NCBI GenBank assembly: GCA_013397795.1
Contig: VZTJ01002480.1
Coordinates: 644,317 to 708,316 of the forward strand
Origin: Orthonyx spaldingii
Taxonomy: Eukaryota; Chordata; Aves; Passeriformes; Orthonychidae
DNA length: 64,000 bases
Reading direction: 5' to 3'
Below, piece after piece: positions 13,599-23,800 of the stretch (positions are counted from its first letter, which is position 1; each line of letters starts with the position of its first letter). A program made the translations under genes and the position numbers. The notes beneath the pieces were generated by a model. The model did no database searches, had not been told where the DNA came from, and was given only the letters and a program-made list of their open reading frames with translations.

Positions 13599-14366
13599 AC
13601 CCTGACTAGACCAATCCAGGTAACCCCTGGCAAGGGACCTGCAGAATCATAGTTCCTTGTGCAGTTGTAAATGTGGGAATTAAGCATCAAACCTGTGCTT
13701 CTCTCTACCCTTCCCCTTGTGTCTAACGAAACACAAACACACAACAGGTCTCCAGGGGGCTCAGGGGCACCTGGCACTTTAGCAATTCTCTGGGATTTTG
13801 CCCCTAATCCCCAACTTGTGTGAGTCCCATTAAGGTACGAAGGGAAGTCACAAATTGTTGCTGTTTAGCAGGGAAGGAGGGGAGCGAGATGGGTGCCAGG
13901 GGAGGAGAGGAAGAGTTCCTGCCTTCCTGTAGCCAAAGAGTTGTGTGATTGTTTTCTTTCAGAAGATGGTTTTAGCAGTAAAGCTTTGAACACCCATGGT
14001 ACTGTTTTTTTCTTATCTGGTCTCACCACAGCTCTGGATGTCTCAGCAGGAGGAAGGGAGGATGGAGCCAACTTTTCCAGCTGCTTTCCTGTCTGAGCTC
14101 ACTGTAGGCAGAGTTTAAGACCAGACTAAGGAGATGATGTGTTTTAGTGCTGAGGCCCAACTGAAGCTTCAGCCCTTCCTGCTGTTGGGAAGGATGAAGC
14201 CTTGAAGGGGGGCTGAGGGGAGTCAGGCTGAGGCAGGAACAGCTTCTTGGCATAAGGATTAAGTTCTGACTTTGTTTCAGTCTGAAGGCCACATCGTTCC
14301 AGAGGCACTGAGTGTGCCTACACCAAGACACACCTGGATTTCACAGCAACTGAGGTTCCATACTGC
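13599..14366. other. ENDOG-SPOUT1 convergent 3' intergenic region
   Basis: This stretch holds the ENDOG 3' UTR on the plus strand and the end of the SPOUT1 transcription unit on the minus strand. No coding exon or known RNA gene was recognised. The only plus-strand poly(A)-like hexamer noticed is AGTAAA at 13977-13982. Confidence 0.5.
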
Positions 14367-14372
14367 TTTATT
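14367..14372 (-). terminator. SPOUT1: SPOUT1 poly(A) signal AATAAA
   Basis: TTTATT on the plus strand reads AATAAA on the minus strand, about 270 nt downstream of the SPOUT1 stop codon. It is the first canonical hexamer after the stop and would give a short 3' UTR. Confidence 0.7.
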
Positions 14373-14639
14373 CCCACCCCGGATGTCTGAGCTGCTGAGA
14401 CCAAGTCTGCTGCCAGGCTCGTTCCAGCTGCTGGGAAGCAGCAACCAGCCCTTGGCTGGACCATACAGGCAGGAGGGCACAGACTTGCTGCTCCCAGCAG
14501 CAGTGAATGCCTGGTTGGGCAGCACTGCCAGCTTCAGTCACTCTGTGCCTTTGTCCCACCAGGCTCCTGGAGTGACTTGCCCAGCACCCCACATTTGAAG
14601 AGCTGCCTCCCCAAGGGCAAGGTCAGTGATTTCCTTTCC

Positions 14640-17600
14640 TCAGCTTTCTCTGGGCGTCTTCACGGCCTCCTCAATGTGGGGTCTCAGCGCAGACAGAGAG
14701 ATCAGCAGCGCTTCCTGCAGCAGAGCCCGGCCAGTCAGAGCTGCTGCTCCTGGCTGGGGGTCCTTGTGGGTGACCACACCTGGGCCATGTGTGTCACTGC
14801 CACAGGCAGACACCCAGCACTGCCCTGTGCACACCCAGCATCATCAGCCTCACCTCTGTCCTGATGGTTCTGCTGCCTTGGCTGGGACACGTGTTCAGGT
14901 ACAAGTCAAACAAGACACTTGGATCAGTGACCTCCAGGTTGGGGTCCACATCAACCCCAGCTTCCAAGCCCTCAAGGCCTCCAAACACAACAAGGGCGTG
15001 CCTGGGGAGAGCACCAGGACAGGGTGAGAGGGCAGACTGCCCAGGTCTGTGTCCCAGCTCCTGTGTGCTGCTGAAGCAGGGAGCTGTGTCCACTGATGGT
15101 GCCCACTGCAGCTGCCTCCCCTCCAAAGCCCCACACCATTTGGCCAATGTGACCAATCTGGCCAATCCAGAGAAACAGGGAAAGAATTGGCCTTGTCCTT
15201 GGGTCTCTCCCCTGCTTTGCTGGCCTGCTCCAGCCTCACTGGGAGCTCTGAGTGGGGCCAAGCAGGCAGGACACAAACCTGAAGGAGGGCAGAGTGACCT
15301 GGTCCACGGAGCTGCCCCGCTCTGAGGTCCCAATAGAAAGGTCGTAGCCTTCCTTGAACGGGCACTCGGAAAAGACAGCACCTGGAAAACAGAGTTTGGG
15401 GTTACTGCTGCCATGTGCTCACCCATGTACCTTCTGGACAGGCTAAAACACCCCATGGTTGTGTGGTAGCAGCAGAAAGAGTTTCTTTCAGTGCTACAAG
15501 TGCATCTGGAGACAGAATGATTCCTCCTTCCCACGTAATTCCCTTGCTGCAAGAGTCTCCCACACCCTTTTCCTCAAAGCTCAAGAGAGGTGCTAGCAGC
15601 TACCCCCTAACAACTTACAGTCTTCCTACGAGGTTCAATCAACCAGAAGACAGGAAAAGAATTTTCCAGGGATCTTGAACTCAAATGCCACTGCTGGCAC
15701 TGATGTAAATGAGTGGGATGTAGTTATCATGGAAATGGAGAAGAAAGCCAACTCATCTCTTGCTGTTGTGCAGCCATTTGGAGCAATGGTGAGTGGAGGT
15801 TCAGGGCAGAGCCCTGGAGGGTGACTGGGGTGATTCATGCCTTGCAGCAGCCCTAAAATTTGACTGCCACATGGCTGCTGCCTGCACGTGTAAGCTGCCC
15901 TTCAGACAAGATTTCCAGGAAAGATGTGTGCAGCCAGTAGGGCTGAGATTGGTGTGGAAGCCCAGGCAGAGAGTCCCTACAGATACTCACTCAAGCAGGA
16001 GGCCAGGCGGACGCTGTAACCCCAGTACAAGCCTGAGACTTCCCGAGGGTGCTGCGAGGACACCACGGTGCCTTTCCGCACTTTGGCTTCTGAAAGAGAG
16101 CAAAGAGGTTTAACAGCCCCTGTGATCTGGTGAGATTTGACAGCCAGGGAGAGCAGTTTCTCTTGGAACAGGGCACCGACTTGGTGTGCAACATCACCCT
16201 CCCTTTTTCCAGAATGTGAAAAAGTATTCTGGAAATTCGGTGAGTCCTGGAAAGGATTTGAGTGTGTTTGGGCTGTTTACTGCTGGTCAAAGAGCTGACA
16301 GTTCTTTCCAGTTAGCGAGGGAGGCATGGTAAGGGTGTTATTAAATTTGTGTGTGGAGTGAAGGGAACATGCAGAACTGCTGGGTACCTTCAAACCTGTC
16401 ATATGGAAGGACCAGCTCCTGCAGGACTGAAGGTTACAGATGCTACTGGAGCCGTGGATTACCTGGGTTCTGAGGCTCCTCCAGGCGCACGGTGACTCGC
16501 AGACCGGGGTTCAGCTGTTTGTCAATCTGCACCTCCTGCAGTGACAGTCACCATCAGCACCAGACATTCTGGAAGGACTAGGGAAGGTGGGGAAGGGAAT
16601 CCTTTGAGGAAGTGAGGGTCTGTTCTGGCCTAGAGCTGGAATGAGGAGCTCTGTGTGTGGCTCAGGGGCTTGGTCATCACTCTGAAGCTTATTTTACTAC
16701 TCAAAGATTCACCTGCAGCAGTAAAGCTGTGTGGAATGTGCTGGAATGGGCAGGGCCTGCCAGGGGCTTGGGAAGCCACAAACACTGCCAAGTCAGAAGG
16801 GACAAGACAGCAACAGCCTTAAACCCCCACCAGCCCACTGCAGCCTTCAGAAACCCAGCAGTGCCCACCCTGCCTGCTTCAAATCTGCCAGAGAGACAAG
16901 GGAAATTGTTTTGGCATCTGTAGGTAACAGACACACCTTCCTCATCCCACAGTTAACAAAAGAGCCTCTGCCTGGCTTTGTTGGCCGGTCCAGCACGACG
17001 CCCTCCCGGTACTCTGAGTCCTCGTCCACCCGCATGTGGTGGGGGCTGTCCAGGGGGTTGAGCAGCCCTAGAACAGCACAGAGCAAAGAGGTGCTGAGGG
17101 GAAAACACAGGTCTGGGTACAGCTCCTTCCCTCCTCCCTGCTCCTTCCCTCTTGGGTCCAGCGCTGAAGTGGGGAAAAGTCCTGGTTGTCCCACACACAA
17201 GCCAGAGCTCAGGAAGGAGAGAGACAACTGGATCTTACCTGCAAACTGCAGATCCTCATGTTTTGGAAAAAAGGATTTCCTCAGGTACCTGTCACCAGAG
17301 AAAGGTGAAATGTGAAAAGGTATTTTTATGGAATCTGTATCTCAATTCTAGCCCTGTTCTGACTCAAAGGAGCTGAGTATAGAGAAAAGCAAACTTACTG
17401 AGGGCACTCCAAGTACTGCAGGATCCGAGCCAGCTGCACACAAGCCTTGCCTTTCCTCCCAATTCCTTCAAAATCCCCCTCCACACTCCTGCAAGTGAAA
17501 GCAAGCAGCTTGTGAATGCGGCATGAGATTGGTCAGGTCTCCAGAAGACCAAGCCTTGCTTCTTAATCTGACAATAGCAGCACACCCCTCCCCTCTACCC

Positions 17601-19211
17601 TTGTAAAAGGGCTGTTCCAGAGGCAGTCTGTTAACAAATCATCCTTGAAACTCTCTCCATAAGCCATGTGTTTTTTCAGTTTCATTTTTTGATCTTTATG
17701 TATTAATGTGACCTGGCAGTTGGATGCTACTGAGCTGGATGCTCCAGGATTGCATGGCTTGGCCAGTTAACTCAGGTACAGGTCCAGGTGAAAAACTGAA
17801 GAATAGTAAAGCATCTTCTATAAGGATACAGGCATGTCCTGTCCATCCACAGCAAGGTTTAATGGTACAGGAGAACTTGGCCTCCTGCTGCTTTGTCAAC
17901 CCCATGCTGGGATAAATGATCCAAGCTGCCAGGGCAGTTCAGTCAACATCTTTTTTCGCTCTGGTATAGTGGTCCCTGTAATCCTGGCACTGAGGAGAGG
18001 TACATGCAGTTCCTTCCTGGCCTTAGCTTAATAGAAGAGTGAAGGAACAGAAACCTGAAAGGAAATACTGTGCAGAACAAAATGGCTCGTGCTTCAGGGA
18101 ATCACAGAATGGCCTGGGTTGGAAGGGAACTTAAAAGATCATCTTGTTCCACCCCCTGTCATGAGCAGGGACACCTCCCACTATCCCAGGTTGCCCCAAG
18201 ACCTGTCCAGCCTGGTCTTGGACACTTCCAGAGATGGTGCAGCCACAGTTTCTCTGGGCAAGCTGTGCCAGGGCCTCACCACCCTCACAGGGAGAAATTC
18301 CTTCCTAAAATCTAATCTAAGAGTGCTCTCCTTCAGTCTTCTCCTTACTTCGCATCCTCCCCGTGCTCGTCGAACACCACAATCTCGTCCACGCAGAAGA
18401 TGGCGCAGGCCCGGGCGATCTGTCCTGCCAGGTACGTGCGCAGCTCCAGCGACTGCGCGTTGTTCAGGATGGAGCCGGGCAGGGCCACGCTCACAGTGTG
18501 GTGACGGCCTGGGGAGCAGAGAGAATGAGAGAGAGCCACGGCCTGATAGCTGATGTACAGCATCGCAGTGACTGCTTCAGCTGCACGTGTGGCGGGGGAA
18601 AAGCAGCCTCTGTTTCTCAGATTTAATCACAGGTTTTCTCTTAAGAAAGGTCTCTCATGGAGTGGCTGCTGCACCATGTTCGTGCCTGTTTGGGTATGTG
18701 GACTGACCCGTATCGGATCTATGAAGTAACACCTTTCCTGTCCAGGTAACACTGACTGCCTTTTAAGAGTCAGGTTTTCTGGCATTTTGCACCCAGGTCT
18801 CCCCACCGGGTCCCTGCGGCATCACCTCTGTCTTCCTTCTGCTCCTCCTGCGTCTGGGCTTGCTGTTCTGCCAGCTCTCGCATGCGCTGTTTCTCCAATT
18901 TCTTCAGCAGCTTCATTTCCTTCCATTTCTTCTTCTCTGCTTTCCCTGGGACGGAGAACAGCGCCTGGCGTTAAACACCGCTCCGAGCGCCCCAGCCCCG
19001 CGTGTGCCCGGCCTTCCTTACTCTCCTGCTTCCAGCGCCGCCAGTCCACCTTCCTGTCCTCAACCTGCGGGGCACAGCGCGCGTTACCGCCGGGCTCCCC
19101 TCAGAGCCGGAGCCGCGGCAGCCCCGGTTCCCCTCAGGCGCCCCGGCTCCCCTCAGGCCGCCCGCCCACCTGCGCGCCCTTGGGCCGCTTGGCCGCGCCG
19201 CTCTCCGCCAT
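14640..19211 (-). CDS. SPOUT1: SPOUT1 (C9orf114/CENP-32), SPOUT-class RNA methyltransferase
   Basis: SPOUT1 is a trefoil-knot SAM-dependent RNA methyltransferase. The human protein is also known as CENP-32, needed for centrosome-spindle attachment, and has been linked to uridine methylation of 28S rRNA. Coding exons in transcript order are 19211-19170, 19064-19022, 18945-18826, 18508-18349, 17488-17399, 17288-17239, 17067-16937, 16535-16463, 16089-15991, 15381-15279, 15001-14854 and 14714-14640 (TGA). They total 1134 nt, 377 aa, close to the human 376. Phases fit throughout. The N-terminus is lysine/glutamate-rich (KAEKKKWKEMKLLKKLEKQR), likely helical. The catalytic domain starts near HTVSVALPGS and includes AGQIARACAIFCVDEIVVFD. 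The C-terminal knot has HALVVFGGLEGLEAG and CPSQGSRTIRTEEALL. Exon 10 (15381-15279) must end at CTTCAG|gtttgt to keep LPSFR; an earlier internal GT (CAG|gtcact) was discarded. The gene is convergent with ENDOG and tandem with KYAT1. Confidence 0.96.
18100..18336 (-). mobile_element. CR1 LINE 3' fragment, minus orientation
   Basis: The plus strand begins with the reverse complement of a CR1 3' end (aatcacagaatggcctggg, then ttggaagggaacttaaaaga and tcatct). It continues with the typical cagcctggtcttggacac and gccagggcctcaccacc segments. The element therefore lies in the same sense as SPOUT1, within intron 4. It is truncated on its 5' side close to the exon 4 donor at 18348. Boundaries are approximate and no ORF is preserved. 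Confidence 0.88.
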
Positions 19212-19345
19212 CTTCCCGCGCTGCCGCCGCGCCCCGCGCCGCTGATTGGCCGGCGGGGCGGAGCCCGGGGTCACGTGACCGGTGTCTGAGCGGGCGGCGC
19301 GGGCGGGGAGCTCAGCAGGGTCGGCCCCGTTCGGCGGCAGGATGG
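19060..19345 (-). promoter_or_regulatory. SPOUT1: SPOUT1 CpG-rich promoter
   Basis: This CpG-rich block surrounds the SPOUT1 start codon. Upstream of the ATG are an inverted CCAAT box (ATTGG, 19245-19249), a GC box (GGGGCGGAGC, 19255-19264) and a perfect 12-bp palindrome GGTCACGTGACC (19269-19280), which contains the CACGTG E-box bound by USF/TFE-type bHLH factors. No TATA box is seen. Motifs are read directly; promoter activity is inferred. Confidence 0.7.
19205..19215 (-). promoter_or_regulatory. SPOUT1: TISU/YY1-like element at the SPOUT1 start codon
   Basis: The minus strand reads GAAGATGGCGGA around the initiation codon. That matches SAASATGGCGGC, the TISU consensus (translation initiator of short 5' UTR, also a YY1 site), except for the final base. 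In known cases TISU supports cap-proximal initiation without scanning, so a very short SPOUT1 5' UTR is expected. Confidence 0.6.
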
Positions 19346-20888
19346 GTGACCTGGAGGGAGCGCTGGGTGCAGCCCGCGGCTCCAAGGAAGAGCCACGATT
19401 CCGATGGGGGTGTGTGTGTAAAATCTGGGTATACTCGCGTCTGCGTGTCTGCACAAGCCCTGCGTGCGTTCTAGACGACAGGCAGAAGCACCCTGCCCTT
19501 TGCAGGTTGTGTCATGGCCTAGATAAGAGCCCACGCATGTGGGGGTGTTGCAATTAATCTTCACGTTAACTATCTAATTGCACGGTTCTTTCTCTGTTTC
19601 AGCAGTTGCGGCTCTCCCCACGTTTGGCACATATACAGGTGCAAAAGGGCTTTCAGCAGCACCCTCACCCAGCCAGGCTGTGCAAGCAGGGGAGATGGGA
19701 CACCAGTGAAGGCAGATGGTTGTTTGCTTCCTTCCCTCCCCCTCCCTCCTGCCCGCCCATGCAGCTCTGCCTCCAAGGGGATTGGTACCACCAGCTGCAG
19801 CCCAGTATGGAAAACCTGCACAGCTCTGCCCACCAGCCTGAGTGGGATGAGCAGCCACTGCCACAGGACCCAGCACAGGTGAGGCAGCTCTCAAGTAGAG
19901 CTCCATCAGTCCTGCAGTCATTAGAGATATTTACTCTTCCATGATTGCAGTAATTCCACTTTAATAATTTAACTGGTACAAACACTCATCGCACAGTCTG
20001 TTGCATGTACCTCCTGCGTGGTTGATGATGATATTTTATCCAGGCTGAAATCCACAATGATGCAAGAATTACCTCTCAAACACTGCTCATGTTACCCCAC
20101 CAGCCCAGTGGGTGGGAGTTGTTCTGGCCACCAGCATCGGGAGCAGCCAAGGCCACGGTGCCCATCCTCCCCTGCCACTGTGTGCACTTGTCTAAGGCTT
20201 TGCTCTGCAGCCTGGACGATGCTGCCAAGCCCTGGCAAAATGCCAGGAGTAATTTGGAAGGTTTGATAATAGCCAGGCAATTGGTGAAAGCCTGTTTCCT
20301 GGGGGGAAACCAATTGTGTAGTCATCTTCCCCAGAGATGGACAAAAAAATACATCGGGACAATAGTTTATGATGAGAAACGTCATTTCACTGGGTTTACA
20401 ATCGTCAGGATCATAGGAGTCACCTTACTGATGGCTGGTGATACTGTCCAGTCCCGCAGGAACGTGAGTGCTGGTGGAAATGCTGCCCTGAGTGGGGATG
20501 TGGAACAAGACAAGCCACACTAACCCTCCAGCATGGCCTTAAAGGTAGGTCCTGAAACACCTTTTCAGAATGTGGCGGTGAGACAGACCCCAGGAACCAT
20601 CCTTACCTTGTGTGTTGCTGAACACATCCCAGAACTGATTAGCAAAGTCTTTACATGTAAGAAATGTCCAATACTGTCAGTGCACACACAGTTTCACTTC
20701 TTGCAATCATCTCACAGTGACTGAAAGTGTCCTCCAGGCCCTGGGCCTGGAAAAACTTAACTATTTGTCTGACAGAAAATGTTGTTGAAAGCACAGAAGT
20801 AAGAACATATCAAAGTCTGTAGACAAGTGAAGAAGAGCAGTCGGGGCAGATGAGGACCAAGGAGAGCCTGGTTCTCTCTCTAGTGCAT
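19346..20888 (-). other. KYAT1 3' UTR and KYAT1-SPOUT1 spacer
   Basis: No conserved coding exon was recognised. The upper part must contain the KYAT1 3' UTR. The most plausible poly(A) hexamer on the minus strand is ATTAAA (plus-strand TTTAAT at 19960-19965), about 920 nt past the stop; this is a weak call. The rest separates the KYAT1 end from the SPOUT1 promoter. Confidence 0.45.
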
Positions 20889-23800
20889 TCAGGAGCTGGC
20901 TTTCTCCTGTTTCCATTTTTGCAATATGTCATTTGCTGCCTTCAGTGTAGCTTCCTCCTAAAACATACCACAGGTTTGGTCAGTGGCTCCCAGCCAAATC
21001 CCATTTCCCCTCACTGCAGCCATTGTTGATACAAAAATCCTCTTCTCATTCCAGAGCATTGCAGGTTCAGTATGAGACAAGCACAGCCATCTCTGGGACA
21101 GGCACAGCCACTGGGCAGCTAAAGGGGCACCTAGAGAGTCCCTGCCTTGGCCCAGAAATGCAGGATACTGTTGGGACAAAGTTCAGGATGGCCCTGGTCC
21201 ATCAGGTGCCCCTAGCTCAGCTCACGTGTCTGCAGGAGGGGTTACTCCACCTGGGATGCCATGCTGGGGCTCCAATGCCCAAGGCATCCTGCATTTCTTC
21301 TTGGCATTTCTCTCATTAAACCAGCCCTGGTTATTACTCCCAACCTTGCCTTCCATCGTGCTGCCACATATCTCACCTTTGCAAAGCAGAACCGGATGAA
21401 ATTGGTGTAGTTGTTCTTGTGGGCCTCGCTGTAGAAAGCAGAGAGCGGGATGGCAGCAAGTCCCTGGGAAGAGGAAGCACGTGGAGCTGAGGTGGCTGCT
21501 CTGGGGCTGGCCTGCAGTCTGCTGTGCCCCAGTGTGAGGGAGCTCCAGGCCCCCAGCCATGAGCTTGGGCAGGCACAGCCAGCACAGGGGGCACAAACCC
21601 AGTTGGGGCAAAGGCAGCAGAAAGGGCCAGACCCATTTACCTTGTTCTTGACCATCCACTTTGCAAATCTGTAGTCGTAGGGCTCATCCGAGCTGGGGAC
21701 ATCGGGGACATCAGATTCTGCAGAAGTGCAGCAGGACAGAGCCTAGGGCAGCTGCCAGGTGCCTCAGCTGAGCCCCAAACCCACATCCTTGCAGCCTGGA
21801 TGGGGAACATGCAGTCCACCTCTGCTTTGATGATGGTTTATGCAGGTTCCTGTCCCTACCAGCAGCACCACCCTCCACACCCAGCCCACCTGGGCAGGAC
21901 TGCAGGTAACTCACTGAACTGGGAGATGTCTGCCACGAGGAAGTAGGTGCCCTCAGGGACGATGGGTTTCATCCCCACACCATCCAGGCTCTGGACCAGC
22001 CAGTCTCTCTTCTGCTGCAGCTCCTTGGGCAGCTGGACAAAGTAGCTCTCTGGTTTTCCATAGAGCATGAGCTCCCTCTGGAAACCCTGAGCCACGGCCT
22101 CCTGCAAGGAGAGAGAAGCCAGTGCCCAGTGGGAAGATGGTCGGGGCTTTCTTGGGAACTGAAGTTTCTGCAGTTCACAGGTGATTAGTGAGCTCTGCCT
22201 CCAACCCCTCCAAACTGTGCCTTAGATGTGTCAGTGCAAGATAAGGGATATACCCCAGGCAGGCTGGACTCTCCCCTTTCTCCCAGACATGGGGCAACTG
22301 TAGGTAGAGAGGAAGGAGCCTCTCCAGGGCACCACAAATCTCTTGTGCATGCCTTTCAGGTCAGCTGTGAGCAAGAGGACCATCTCTTACCCCTGCTCTG
22401 GGGGTCTGGGAATTGCAGGGCCAGGTGCAGGGAGCTGCCTTACCTGGGCAAGTGTGGCACAGTGGTACACGGAGTTCTGGTGCACAGTACGGAGGTGCTG
22501 CAGCAGCCTGTCAGGTCCCACAACCCAGCCTACCTGCGGCCAGGAGAGGAAGAGGAAGGTGGTGAGTCTCTGGGTACCTGCTCAGGCTTCCCATTCTTTG
22601 CCTGTGCTGGTTTCATTGTATTTTCATGAAGCACCTTTGATACTTTCAGACCCTGAGGCTCAAACCTGAGCGTGGCCGCAGTGTCCCGGGTGCTGTGCTA
22701 CGGCAAAGGGACAGGGATGGGGGGGACACAACGAGGTGCCACATGGGGTACTCACCTTCCATCCAGTGGCACTGAAGGTCTTCCCAGCACTCCCGACAAT
22801 CACCGTGCGGTCCCACATCCCTTGCAAGCTGGCTGGCAATGAAAGGAGAGAAACCCCAATGGCAGAGCTCAGCACGCTCCTTTCTGCGGTGCATTAATGG
22901 CACATGGAAGCTGTCTGCCCATCATAATCCACGGTGATCTCTTGTGTTCACAGCACATCTTTCACCTGGATGAGCCTCAAAGCACATCCCAAGCAGGCAG
23001 CCAGGTTTCTCAAGAGCATCTCCTTTTAATTAAACATTTTCACAGGCACGTACCCAGCCCCAGGAGCTCCCAGAGATGCCAAGCACCATCACCCTGCATC
23101 AAGGTGATGGCATGTTACTGCAACTGGAAGAACAGGCTGAAATTGTGTTGAAATGGATTTCCTGAAACTAGAGACACTCAGAAACTGTGGCTTTAGAAAG
23201 CATGCGAAAAAAATCAGTTTCACTGGAGCCAAGGGGCTTTTTGTTCTAGATCTCTCCTCTGACTGGCTCTAAAGTCAGGGCTTCTGTTTAGGACCTGGTT
23301 TGGAGGCTGAGACTGAAGTGCAGCAAAATACGTCCAGTGGGGATTCATGCCTAGTGCAGCTGTGCATGCAGGCAGCTCCTGGGACTTCCATGGGACACCA
23401 GTGACATCCCCATTCCGTGCCCTGAGCAGCCCCCAGGCCCAGCCCTGCCCGTACCGATGCGGATGTGCTGCTTCCCATCGTAGACCAGCCACTCGTACAC
23501 CTCGTCGCTGACGCACAGCACGTCGTGCTTCACACACAGCTCTGCAATCAGCCCCAGCTCCCCGCGGCTGAACACCTGCAGCAGGCACGGAGTGTGCCAG
23601 GGATCAGCAGGAGCATTGCTGAGCCACTGCCTATCCCTGCTTGTCCCCAGAGGTTGTGTATCCTCCTGGTACCATCTCCCACGCCAGGGTGGGCAGGAGC
23701 TGGCTGCGGTGGTCTAACAGGGCAAAAACACTGCTGGGCACAAAAGATGAGGCTTAAAACCACCAGGAGACTGAGCACAGCATTTGGTGCCCCCACAACA

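Noticed and set aside
15290..15296. Alternative donor CAG|gtcact in SPOUT1 exon 10
   Set aside because: Using it breaks phase with the next exon and loses the conserved LPxFR segment. The downstream CTTCAG|gtttgt restores both.
19342..19557. 71-codon plus-strand ORF (MGDLEGALGA...) divergent from SPOUT1
   Set aside because: It starts in the CpG island, has no recognisable motif or clear splice donor, and drifts into low-complexity codons. High GC content explains the open frame. A divergent non-coding transcript remains possible.
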